This document shows positions 1-16,672 of a DNA stretch of 19,836 nt, piece after piece (position 1 is the first letter of the stretch; every line of letters starts with the position of its first letter). The notes under the pieces are model-generated. The model did not search any database and was not told the origin of the DNA. It saw only the letters and a list, made by a program, of their open reading frames with translations. Source of the DNA: Eimeria necatrix (lineage: Eukaryota; Apicomplexa; Conoidasida; Eucoccidiorida; Eimeriidae); the NCBI RefSeq assembly GCF_000499385.1, contig NW_013651677.1, positions 100,001 to 119,836 on the forward strand. The letters are read 5' to 3'. A program made the position numbers and the translations under genes.

Positions 1-21
1 ACAGGAAATTAAAGTAAGAGA

Positions 22-98
22 GCCACACCCTAAACCCTAGCCTCGAAGCCCTAGATCCTAGCCCCCAAACCCTTAACCCTAGCATTTAAACCCTAAAA
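22..98. repeat. Degenerate telomere-like CCCTAAA repeats
   Basis: The stretch reads as imperfect copies of the CCCTAAA heptamer (CCCTAAACCCTAG, CCCTTAACCCTAG and similar) mixed with CCCTAG variants. It lies just upstream of the first recognisable exon of the IF-2-like gene, so it is probably part of an intron of that gene. It is too degenerate and too short to be a chromosome end. Confidence 0.7.
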
Positions 99-165
99 GA
101 AGGACTAAAAACTTCAGCTGGAGTTTGAATGATAATTGCTCTGCTGCCTCTTTGTGCTGCCTTAG

Positions 166-344
166 ACAATCCCTGCCCCTCCCAAAGATGCTCCAGTGGT
201 GCCGGTGATCCTTCGGACTCGTTACGTGGGCAGCTTCGACTTGCTGCTGGACGAATTCGAGAAGATAGAGGTGCTTCTGCTGCTGTTGCTGCTGCTGCTG
301 CTGCCTCAGTATATATGTATACATATGTATATATATATATATAC

Positions 345-376
<32 letters not shown>

Positions 377-774
377 GATATATGCAAACACTGCAGATTA
401 GCACCTATATGTACTATAAACTCGTAAATGGATATTTGGAGTTATTCTGTGCGATGAATATCTTTTTTCAGGTGGAAATGGGAATGCGCATTCCAGTGGT
501 CCACGGAGGCATTGGCCCAGTGGCCCCCCGGGATATAGTGCATGCAGAGGTGGAGCGAACTTACGGCTACTGCCCCGTGTATGCCTTTCAAGTGCCAGTG
601 CTGCCGGACGCAGTGAAGCAGGCCTTGGTGAGCAAAGTGATTGTCAAGAAGTTCGACGTTTTCACTGATTTGATTCAAGATCTCAGAGACAGATGCACCA
701 ACATCCACAAACTCCGAATGCACAACCTCTACGTCCGCAGTCTCAAAAAACAACCCACAAAGTCAGGGCTCTGA
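166..774 (+). CDS. Organellar translation initiation factor IF-2-like protein, domain 3 (3' exons, 5' partial)
   Basis: Two exons are proposed: 166-270 and 472-774, with the gene continuing left of the window. The first follows an acceptor with a pyrimidine-rich tract ending CCTTAG (an in-frame TAG at 163-165 closes the frame upstream). The second follows TCTTTTTTCAG, and both junctions are phase 0. The joined product of about 134 residues follows IF-2 domain 3 (the segment after the GTPase and domain 2): VVPVILRTRYVGSFDLLL, then a short helix, PVVHGGIGPVAPRDIVHAE, YAFQVPVLPDAVKQ, and VKKFDVFTDLIQDL. This matches the bacterial order of the ...GS...L strand, GVG.I...D..LA, GFNVR.D and Y..IY.LID. 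IF-2 places initiator tRNA on the ribosome; a nuclear copy would serve the mitochondrion or apicoplast. Oddly, the frame ends soon after domain 3 (RSLKKQPTKSGL, stop) with no C-terminal tRNA-binding domain visible. Family assignment is by motif pattern only. Confidence 0.6.
271..471 (+). repeat. Intron with CTG tract and TA microsatellite (IF-2-like gene)
   Basis: This proposed 201-nt intron begins GTGCTTCTGCTGCTG, carries about eight CTG/CTT-type triplets up to 303, then a TATATG/TATATA microsatellite (about 308-376), and ends in TTTTTTCAG. The triplet reads CTG on the coding strand, as in most introns of this window. Confidence 0.6.
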
Positions 775-1496
775 AACCAAATACACACTGTACGAAGCAG
801 CACCTCCGGGGGCCCCATAGGGGCCCCCTAGGGGCCCCCAGAGAGAGCGACTGGGGGGAGGGGCCCCCCTAGGGCCTCCGAGTCCGTCATTAAAGCCCCA
901 TGTCTTTTAAGAAGGCACTCAGCCATTCAATGGGGCTTATGATACCGCGGCGGGGCCCCCAAAGCCTCAGCAATTTCGCGCAAAGGGGCCCCTGAGGTCC
1001 CCCGGGGAGCTTTGCCTTTAGGGGGCCCCAAGGCAATTCTTTGAATGCCCGGCGAGTTGGGGCCCGCTTTAGATGATCTGACTAACTTGGGACTCCTTTT
1101 ATTTTTTATTTTTTGTCATTAGACGGCGATTTGGGTTTTGTTGCGCTGCGACCTCCGTGTAGACCTGATGGAACTAATGTTGGGCCAAATGGCTCTTTGC
1201 CCAGTACATCACATTAGGGAACTTTTGCAGCTAAGGGGAATAGTGTTGAAAAAAATGAGTTCACATAAGTTGCAGAGTCAGGGTAATTGGGTATTTAGCA
1301 TGTCGCGGGCTCACGGCAGGCCTGATTTCAACGTTTAGGATTTTAAGATGTAGCGTTCGTTAGTTATATTTCCAAGAGTCTAAATCGCATGTTTGGAGGA
1401 GCTTCTGAGGGATTTAAAGGCCTTCTTTTGTTTGCTACTTTTCTATGTTGGCTACAGCCACCGGCAGGCTTGCGGTGCGCAGGGCTTAAGGAAAGC
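775..1496. other. Convergent intergenic spacer with GGGGCCCC blocks
   Basis: This spacer lies between the stop of the plus-strand IF-2-like gene and the stop of the minus-strand hydrolase. The part from about 805 to 1030 is rich in GGGGCCCCC/AGGGGCCCC blocks that can self-pair. The part from 1060 to 1496 is ordinary AT-richer sequence with short open frames (for example 1138-1338 on plus) that resemble nothing I recognise. It probably holds the 3' untranslated ends of both genes; no poly(A) signal can be assigned with confidence. Confidence 0.6.
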
Positions 1497-2252
1497 TCAG
1501 GTGTTTTTTGCGAGGCAGCGCTCAATGAAATGCAGAAAGTCTGCCATTTCCTTGGCGTTTGACTCGTGGCCAAGTCTTTCATAGGTTTTAAATTCGAATC
1601 TACTCGCCACTGTTGCGGGATCAGCAGCAGCAGCTGCTGCTGCTTTCTTCGTTGCTTCCACAGCGGCTTCATACGACTGCCGTGCGAAGCTGTAGTCAAC
1701 TACTGTGTCTACCACGCCGTGCATGTGCATGAACTGACAGTTGCCGCTGGCAAACGCCTTTTGCACGACTAAATCGTGCAGAAACGGGCACCAGCCGCTG
1801 AGGCAAATGGCTGCGGCCAGAGGGGTCTCCGAGCGCAAGGGTGTGTAGTAGGCCATTGCGCCTCCCTGGCTGAATCCCGCCACAATAATCCGTGAAGGTT
1901 TAATTCCGTTTTGTATTTCTTGTTGAATTAAATGTTGAACGCGGCGGTGGCTGCGCTCGAAGCCCTCCGCGTCTTCGTCTGTGTCGCGGCGCTCCGAACG
2001 CGAATCAAACCAGGCGTTACACTCTATGTCATACTTTGTTATATGAATTCTGTCCGCTGTTGGCAAAATGAGGCGCACGCGGCCCCGCAGGGCCTCTCTG
2101 CTGTTCAACAAGCCAGCCAGCACCCCCCAGCCCTCCCCGCTATCCCCTCTCCCGTGCAGAAATATCAAACTTGAGTCCGCACTTGGGGGGAAAAAATGCA
2201 CCCCATTGCCTCCGTAGCCATCGCCGGGCTGCAGCTCTTCTTCGGGCCCCAT
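1497..2252 (-). CDS. Acyl-protein thioesterase / lysophospholipase-like serine hydrolase (APT1 family)
   Basis: This is an apparently intronless frame of 251 aa, within the usual APT1-family size (about 220-250). The ATG at 2252 (context AAAAATGGGG) is chosen; the frame can be read further up only from a TTG at 2288. Family features in order: strand and oxyanion-side motif FLHGRGDSGEGW (about residues 31-42), LILPTADRIHIT, the NAWFD segment (about 79-83), the nucleophile elbow GFSQGG with Ser128, LSGWCPF, the acid motif HGVVDTVVDY with Asp182, and LGHESNAKEMADF with catalytic His229. All triad positions are present, so activity is expected. In the family these enzymes remove palmitate from S-acylated proteins or act on lysophospholipids in the cytosol. 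A run of seven alanines (AAG AAA, then GCA and GCT codons) lies between the Asp and His motifs, in a surface region by family comparison. No signal peptide or membrane segment is seen. Substrate preference cannot be told from sequence. Confidence 0.9.
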   Translation of the reverse strand: MGPEEELQPGDGYGGNGVHFFPPSADSSLIFLHGRGDSGEGWGVLAGLLNSREALRGRVRLILPTADRIHITKYDIECNAWFDSRSERRDTDEDAEGFERSHRRVQHLIQQEIQNGIKPSRIIVAGFSQGGAMAYYTPLRSETPLAAAICLSGWCPFLHDLVVQKAFASGNCQFMHMHGVVDTVVDYSFARQSYEAAVEATKKAAAAAAADPATVASRFEFKTYERLGHESNAKEMADFLHFIERCLAKNT

Positions 2253-3721
2253 TTTTGGCTCGAAGTGACCCCAAAGCCCACAATTCAAATCCAGCGGAGG
2301 AAAAGGAAACAGACGGAAAATGGCGAGCCAGGGCCCCTTTGGAACTGCTATAGGACAAATGAAGTCTTATTTATTTATCTGATGCAACCCAGTCGCTCCA
2401 TTTCTTGGGAATACATCAGGTTTCGAAGCCAAGACAAAGAGAGAGTATGTGCTAGTCGTCGTTAAGCCACTACAGAGGCCAGAAGACAGGCTGCAGGCGA
2501 GCTCACTAGACAAAGCTGTTGTGAATGCACTGGAGACCCTACTTTCTGCTGTTACAGCAGGGCACGTTTTTAATTTTTAATTTAATTAAATTAAAAATTA
2601 ATTTAAGCTTAAAAGCGCCGTTCCGGACGCTGTGTGTGCTGCCATCGTGTTCAGAGTGTGGGGCGGTCGGCTGCGCCCAACGCTAGCAGAGCCATTCGTT
2701 TTCTCTATTTAATTAGAATATTCGTCATTTTTAGATGTCCCTATATGTACTTCACAGTACTGTGTGCATTTCACATAACTAGCAACGTATTCGTCTAATC
2801 GGCAAGACCTACCCTGACCACCAGCACCCACACAAACAGTTCCTCTGCAAAGCCTTCGCCCCCAAATCAGCGCTAATTACTAATGTTCAGTAATTCTCAT
2901 CAAACTATTTTTATTAATCACATTAATTTCGGTCCCTGCAGCACGCACATGACCATTACCCCAAGGGCCATTGTACTTCTCACCGGGAGCCGCTGCACTC
3001 CCTAGCCGTTTGAAATGAGAACTAGCGACTTTGATTCCTGCACTAAAGAAGAGAACAAGGCTTTCTCCGTTGGGGAAACAGCAGCTAGCGACAGCTAGCC
3101 ACGGCCAGCTGCGGCTAGCCATACAGCAACCCATAAGAACGCCGCAGTTTTACGACTTATTGTACAGCCAAGTGTGAAATGGTAAAGGTGCTTTGCAAAC
3201 CAAAGGGAGCCTCTGTGAATGCTACGCCGTGCTACATTTTGAAAGCCGGCCAGCTCTCAACCCGTCCCTGAATTTGAAAAAGGAACAAATATAACACTGT
3301 TACTACTTTCGTAGGAGGGAGCACTTCGGTGAGTGGCTCAACAGACAAAAAGCTAACAAGAAAATGTGCAGCAAGGCGCCCCCACCGCAGTCAGCTGACT
3401 TGGATTTCTTTCCTGGCAGGCGCCGGCAGTCACTTTCTTTGCTGCGCTGCGTCTGCTGCTGCATTTGCTTCCCCTTGCTTTCTTATCTTTGTTTGCATGT
3501 CTTTGTCTTCTTCACTTTTACAAGTTCGGTTAGCGCTGGCTCGTTGCAGCCTTTTGGAACAAGCGCTAGGCCTTTGCCTCTCGCTAGCGCCCCAGCGCGG
3601 ACAACTCGGACTCGTCGCTGTCGGGCGGAGCGCCTCACGCCGTTCACTAACCCCTCGAGAATAAATCTTTTCCAATTTGTATTTCTTTTTTCTTTTCCTT
3701 TTTTGTACTTCTTTCACTCCC
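2253..3721. other. Intergenic spacer upstream of the hydrolase and downstream of the kinase
   Basis: There is no convincing gene on either strand; open frames here are short and low in protein character. It should contain the hydrolase promoter (nearest 2253) and the kinase 3' untranslated region (nearest 3721). Notable contents are the perfect AT palindrome at 2570-2601 and a patch at about 3082-3118 with several GCTAGC/AGCTAGC words. The pyrimidine-rich plus strand at 3420-3720 is the purine-rich sense strand of the kinase 3' side. Confidence 0.6.
2570..2601. repeat. Perfect 32-nt AT-only palindrome
   Basis: The sequence from 2570 to 2601 equals its own reverse complement with no spacer (centre TTTAATTAAA, arms TTAATTTTTAA and TTAAAAATTAA). 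It lies in the spacer about 320 nt upstream of the hydrolase start. It could be a cruciform-forming element, a transcription-end hairpin or chance AT structure; no function is shown. Confidence 0.8.
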
Positions 3722-11015
<7,294 letters not shown>

Positions 11016-11280
11016 GCTATTAACAGACAGTGTGGAGCCGCAGGTGAGGAGAGGCCATAAACGGAGCAGCAGCAGCGCGGGCCGCTGCAGCAGCTGCAGC
11101 AGCAGCAGCAGCGGCAGCAGCGGCAGCAGCGGCAGCAGCGGCAGCAGCGGCAGCAGCAGCAGGAGCAACGGCAGCAGCAGCACCGCCAGAAGCTGCAGCA
11201 GAGGCGACAACCTTGAGCTGGTCTTCAATGAAGAAAAAAAAAGCGAAAGAAAGGACCACTTCGCTGCTAACCAGCGCTGA
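11016..11280. repeat. CAG/CGG-type triplet region upstream of the CDPK start
   Basis: The plus strand carries GGCAGCAGC repeats at about 11066-11190. On minus the frame of CDPK exon 1 remains open through this block as a leucine/proline run up to an ATG at 11285 (MSQRWLAAKW), so it may be extra N-terminal coding, a 5' untranslated region or an intron. A CTG-on-sense composition argues for non-coding. Confidence 0.5.
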
Positions 11281-12635
11281 CTCATTCACCGTGTGCGGGC
11301 GGCCAGGGAGATCATGGCGCTTCGAAGCGAAGCGGCTTAAGAGTTAATAAAGGAATTATAATTAATATGAATTGACTAAAATAAACAAACTCAGCGGCTG
11401 CTCCCACATACTTGCGCTGTATCGACACCCCCCTGCGCCGGAAGACCACCGAGCCGAGCGCCGCAACCCAGGAAGCCACCGGGGGCGCACTAAAGTCGGT
11501 TTTTGGAGTAAAACTTCAAACTATTGGAAGAAAGGAGCTAAAAACAAGAAAGAAACGAAGAGAAGGAGTCGGGCGGGTGCTACAGGGCCGTACCCTGTCG
11601 CTGCTGCCTCGGGCTACGGCGCTTGCGGCAGCTCCCCAGCCGTGCACGCACACTCGGGCAGAAATTTCCTACTTCTTCATTATAAAAAAGGAAAAATAAC
11701 AAATGCAATTCAATATGAAGTCAACTTATCCAAATAAATCGAGAAGAAAATAGAGAACTTCGCCTGGCCGCTGCGCGGGACCACCGCAAAGGTCCGTCGC
11801 AGGCTAGCACGCGCTCGCCGCCGCGCGTTCGTTTTCTCCGGGGAATCCATTGAATTTAAAATTATAAATCAATTATAATTTAGTTTTAAATTCAAAATCA
11901 AATAAAGGAACAAAAATCAAAAGCTTTCCCGTAGACAAACGCCAGCGACACGCCCGCGGCCTCTCGATGCTGTCTGAAAGCCGCTCTAAGCGCCCTCGCC
12001 GGCTTTCCGTTTCCGCCATTTCTTTGCATTTCTCCTTAAATTGGGTTTAATTGAAAAGGCAGTTTTAATTGGCATTTTAATTCGCTAAAAAAGAGACAAT
12101 TCAGAGCCTAACGCGCCCACGCGCCGCCGCGCCTGCTGCTGCGCACACAGCAACATGCGTGGGACTTTTCTATGAAGCTGTTAGCCACGGAGCAGCACAG
12201 CGCTTTCTGCTGCAAAAGAAAAATATGTGAAGACAAAACGGCGTCTCTGAGTTTATTAAAGACTATTTGAGTGTACATACACCTGGACCTAGTGGTAGCC
12301 GGTTTTATGTCCAAATTCCCATTCACTTTTATGTTTGTTAAGGCCGCTCTACGCGGCTCTGGCGCTTCAGTGGCCCCTCAACTTGCAGCAGCTGAGCCAG
12401 TTCGTATTTAACAACATTTTGGCTTTCAATTAAAATAAAAGAATTTCAACTTTGTGCATAAATGGCCAGAAACGCCTGTGGACACACAGGGCAAAGACTG
12501 ACGCCCCTAGGGGCTAAGAGGCCCCTTAAGCTCCTCCACTGCAGCTCAGACGCTAAAATTAAATTAAATTAAATAATAAAACTTCTCAATATTTATTCCA
12601 CGTTTATCTTCTCACCTACTGCCACTCACGGGGCC
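11281..12635. other. Intergenic region upstream of the CDPK, with AT hairpin
   Basis: No gene is recognised. Sequence alternates between GC-rich patches and AT-rich patches with TAATTAA words. An imperfect inverted repeat spans 11850-11895: TTGAATTTAAAA pairs with TTTTAAATTCAA, with a second inner match ATTATAA/TTATAAT. It would be expected to contain the kinase promoter; no specific element can be assigned. Confidence 0.5.
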
Positions 12636-12905
12636 CCCCGGCTTCGCCACCGGCCCAAAGCGCCAGCAGCGCCAGGGGCCTCCAGGGGCCTCCAGGGGCC
12701 CCCAGGGGCCCCCAAGGGCCCCCAAAGCCCCTCGGGGGCCCTCCGGGGCCCTTGGAGGCCTTTAGGGGGCCCTCATGGCTTCTTTTGGACCTTTGAGGGG
12801 TCCGCAGGAGCCCCAAGAACCCCTTGGGAACTTCAGGTGACCCTAAGGAATTTTTTTTGCACCATAGGGCCTCTGGGGGCCCCAGGGGGCCTCTAGGGCC
12901 CCTCA
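12636..12905. repeat. GGGGCCTCCA / GGGGCCCC block
   Basis: Tandem GGGGCCTCCA decamers at about 12676-12695 pass into GGGGCCCCCA words and then CCTTTGGGGG variants. The long frames across it (Gly-Pro-rich on minus) come from the base composition and are not called as genes. Confidence 0.7.
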
Positions 12906-12936
12906 AAGCAGTCTGGGGCGAATTTAGTTGCTGCAG

Positions 12937-12992
12937 CTTTGCTGCTGCAGCTTTGCTGCTGCAGCTTTGCTGCTGCAGCTTTGCTGCTGCAG
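12937..12992. repeat. 14-bp tandem repeat, four perfect copies
   Basis: The unit CTTTGCTGCTGCAG occurs four times without change. Because 14 is not a multiple of 3 the reading frame rotates from copy to copy, so it is not a simple coding homopolymer. It is followed by CTGCTGCAGCC. Confidence 0.9.
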
Positions 12993-13068
12993 CTGCTGCA
13001 GCCAGAGGAGGCTTAAACTGGTGAGGTTAACACTTCTTCGCCGGCGCGTTTAATCGGGCGCGTGAGCT

Positions 13069-13230
13069 AAACCCTAATTTAGGGTTTCTAGCCCCCGGCT
13101 TTGAAGCCCAGCTGGGCCCCTAAAGTGCAGTTGCTCTCGGGGCACTGGGGCCGCTAAACAAGGGCTTTTGATGCTTTCATTTTGGTCTGTAAACCCTAAT
13201 TTAAACCCTCATTTAGGGTTAATAAACCCT
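13069..13230. repeat. Head-to-head telomere-type words
   Basis: At 13069-13087 AAACCCTAA meets TTTAGGGTTT as an almost perfect inverted pair. About 100 nt on, 13191-13230 again has AAACCCTAATTTAAACCCTCATTTAGGGTT followed by AATAAACCCT. They are isolated words in both orientations rather than an array. Confidence 0.75.
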
Positions 13231-13315
13231 GCTTGTTGCTCTTGGTCCCTGCCCGAGGTGCACAGAGGCTTTGCACTCACCTAATAGTAAGCATGAAAAG
13301 AATAAACTAATGTGC

Positions 13316-13530
13316 TGCAGCACTAGCTGCTGCTGATGCTGCACTTGCTGCTGCTGCTGCGCTGGCTGCTGCTGCTGGTGCACTGGCTGCTGCACTAGCT
13401 GCTGCTGCACTAGCTGCTGCTGCATTAGCTGCTTCATTAACCGCTTTAGCTGTAGTTCGTGCAGTAGTTGCTGCTGCTGCTGCAGCCCGCACTGTAGCAT
13501 TTTGCTGCAGCAGCAGCTGCTGCAGCAGTC
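13316..13530. repeat. CTG-rich triplet region
   Basis: The plus strand carries interrupted CTG triplets with recurring GCACTAGCTGCTGCT words (about 13316-13430), and CTGCAGCAGCAGCTGCTGCAG at about 13504-13526. Its long frames are low-complexity (Gln/Leu/Ala by frame) with no protein I recognise. Confidence 0.65.
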
Positions 13531-13736
13531 CCCCAAACAATAAGACTTGTTTGTTGTCTTAGAGATTTGTTTTGTTGGTTTTTCTTCTCTGAGAATCAAA
13601 GGGCTTATTAACGGGAGCTGTCTATACACCGCAAGGGCTGCGTTACAGCTGCTTTTTGTTAAGACATCCAGAATGAAGATTTTTTAATCCACAGATGTTA
13701 GCAACAATTGCACTATTATGATGAACGGGACTCAGC

Positions 13737-14080
13737 TCTGCAGCGTTCGCTGCTGCAGCAGCTGCTGCAGCGGGATCTCATCTATTGTCTTAGCTGCTGC
13801 AGCCGCTGCAGCCGCTGCAGCCGCTGCAGCCGCTGCAGCCGCGGCAGTTGCTGCAGCCGCAGCAGGTGCTGCAGCTGGTGCAGCCGCTGCAGCTGCTGCA
13901 GGTGCCGTAGCTGCTGCCGGCTCCGCAGCTGCTGCAGCTGCTGCAGCTGCTGCCGGCGCTGCAGCAGCTACAGCTGCTGCAGGTGCTACAGCTGCTGCCG
14001 GCGTTGCAGGCGCTGCAGGTGCTGCCGGCGCTGCAGCAGCAGCCCTGCGGGGTGCAGCGGCTGCCGCTGCTGCTTCTAGT
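13737..14080. repeat. GCTGCAGCC nonamer and CTGCAG-rich tract downstream of the UEV gene
   Basis: About five tandem GCTGCAGCC nonamers (about 13795-13843) are followed by diverged GCTGCAGGTGCTGCC units to 14070. A plus-strand frame through it is nearly all alanine and then runs antisense to the last exon of the UEV gene, so I treat it as repeat and not as a gene. Confidence 0.7.
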
Positions 14081-14213
14081 GGCAGTTATTTCTGGGATTT
14101 GCAGGCCGGCAGTTGCTGCGGCTTTAATGCCTTAATTCGGGTCCCGAGAAGTCCCGAAAAAGCGGAAAAAAGCCGAGAAAAAGGAGAAAAAGTTGCGAAA
14201 ATATTCAACTTTT

Positions 14214-16241
14214 TCAGTACAACTCCCCCTCGGGCGGCTGCGGCAGCCGGCGGTTCGCCTGCGCAGCCATTTCCTGCCGCAGCGCCGTCAGCAGCATATC
14301 GATGGTGTAGGAGCGCTGCCACTGGCGGAGCAGCGGGAAGCTGTTTTTGACTACCTGCGGCGTCGCAAAGCGCCAACTTGCTGCGTTTTCCGCCCCAAAT
14401 TCCCCCATTTTCACTTTCATTTTGCTCCAATTAACTCCATTTGCATTTAGTTTGCATTTATTTCACATTTTTACCACTTTTATTCACAAATTGCTCCTTT
14501 TCGTGCCGACTGGAGGCTTCGGCTCGCCCGCAGCCGCCGCCGGCGCACTGCGGCGGCCCGTGCAACTCAGAGGAATGCAAATGGGAAGAGGCATGAAAAA
14601 TGAATAAAAAAACATTTTAAAGTCCCCTTTTGCTTAATATCTTTAAATTACATATATATTTAAATATCCGCAGCGAATTCGCGGCTTCGAGAGCTCCAAA
14701 AACATATATTTATGAGGGCTTTTTCGAAGTGCATGCAGCAGCTTTCGGGTGTACGTACACCAGAAATGTGCAGACATGCAACCGAGTGTAAACGCAAATA
14801 TAAATGCATTTTAGAGACAAAATAAAACAAAAAAGAATTTAAATAAAGACATAAACATGTTAATTAAGCATAAATTACGAGTCTCAATTGACTACTGACG
14901 CGCCACACGGCCTCATTTAGGGTTTAGGGTTTAGGGTTTAGGGTTTGAGGAAGCTGCTGCAGCACGCGCTGCTGCAGCGGCAGCCGCGCAGCAAACGAGC
15001 AGCAAGAAAGAGGCAAGCGCCACAGCAGCAAAACATTGGCAGCAAAAAAGGCTCTGAATTGAATAAAGAAGAAGTGAAGTAACTAATTAATTTGAAGTAA
15101 ATAAAAAATAAATGAAGTAATTAATTCAGTGAAAGTGAATAGAGAATGAACAAAGCAATTAGTTCATTTGAAGCAAATAAAGAATGAACAAATCAATTAA
15201 TTAATTTCAAGTAAACAAAGAACAATACAGCGGAATAACTTAAATCGAATAAAGAATTAGAAAGCAATTAACGAATCTGAAGTGAACAAAGAACAAATGA
15301 ATAATTAATTAATTTACATCAAATAAAGAATTAGAAAGCAATTAACGAATCTGAAGTGAACAAAGAACAAATGAATAAATTAATTCAAACCAAATAAGCA
15401 AATAAAAAGCAAGAAATTCGAACTAATTTGAACAAAATAAAGAATTAAAAAGCAATAAATTAATTCATTAAAAGCCTCACTGTGCCGTTGGAGTCCACAA
15501 ATGGGATTAAACAAAGAACAAATTAATGCAAATAAAGAACCACGAAAAGAACACAATAATCCAAATTAAGAACTACAAAGAAGAACAAATTAATTCAAAT
15601 AAAGAAATACAAAAAAGAACAAATTAATTCAAATAAAGAATTAAAAACAATTATTAAAAGCCTCACTGTGCCGTTGGAGTCGACTGCATGCATATTAATT
15701 TTGGTTCGAAAACGAACATCGGGCGGCGCGTCGGGGTAAAGCGGGCCGCAGTTTATCGCCACGGAGTAAATGCGGTTTTCGAAGGCCGTCTGCAGCGCAG
15801 TGACCAGTGGACCACCCAGTGGACCAGTGGACCACCGACCAGTGACCAGTGGTCACCCCACAGGGGCAGATTCTTTGGGACTTCAGCCAAACTCATGCAC
15901 TTTTATTGCTTCATAACGCTAGGTTTACACACATAGTGAAGAGTAAGGAGAGCCGCGGCAGCGCGGCGCTGCTGCTGCAGCTGCTGCTGCAGCAGCAGCA
16001 GCAGCAGCAGCAACCACGTAGTGGTATGAGGCCGCTTCGACCCAAAGGCAGTAGCAGCAGCAGCAGCAGAGAAGCAAAGGTGGAAGCGCCACCGGCAAGC
16101 AACGGCAGCAGGAAGGCCGAGGGAGCAGCAGCAGCAGCAGCAACAGCAGCAGGAGAGCAGTTTGACGGAAAGCAACACGTGCACCACCAGCTGCACTAGC
16201 AGCAACAGCTGCTGCTGCTGCTGCTGGCCCACCACAAGGAA

Positions 16242-16278
<37 letters not shown>

Positions 16279-16402
16279 TGACCCGCTTCACGGAGAGCAG
16301 CATCAGCACCAGCAGACCCGCCAGAGGCATCATCAGCAGCAGCACGAGCCGCAGCTACTTCACCCCACAAAACAGCAGCGGGAGCAACAGCAGCAGGACC
16401 AC

Positions 16403-16455
<53 letters not shown>

Positions 16456-16610
16456 TACCCCCGGGGGCCCGAAGATGGTCCCTGACCAGTTTGTAAGAGT
16501 TATGTCGTCTGCCTCTTCTAAGCCAAAGGAAACGCCTTCAGCCACTTGTCCCTTTTGGCCCTTTTCAAGCTCGTCTAGCAGCCGGAAGGAGCGGGGCACC
16601 ACCACAGCCT

Positions 16611-16672
<62 letters not shown>

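Noticed and set aside
1138..1338. Plus-strand 66-aa frame between the convergent genes
   Set aside because: No motif, no flanking splice support, and its first codons are not a clear start; read as untranslated or intergenic sequence.
2253..2288. Longer start of the hydrolase at 2288
   Set aside because: The codon at 2288 is TTG; the first in-frame ATG with good context is at 2252.
12616..12906. Minus-strand Gly/Pro-rich frame as a gene
   Set aside because: It is composed of GGGGCCTCCA and GGGGCCCC repeats with no domain and no splice context.
13718..14350. Plus-strand frame of 210 aa, nearly all alanine
   Set aside because: It is low-complexity from the GCTGCAGCC repeat and its unique part is antisense to the last exon of the well-supported UEV gene.
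16360..16641. Poly-Leu/poly-Cys frame of 93 aa as a whole protein
   Set aside because: Only its middle is the real UEV exon 2; the ends are translated intronic CTG repeats.
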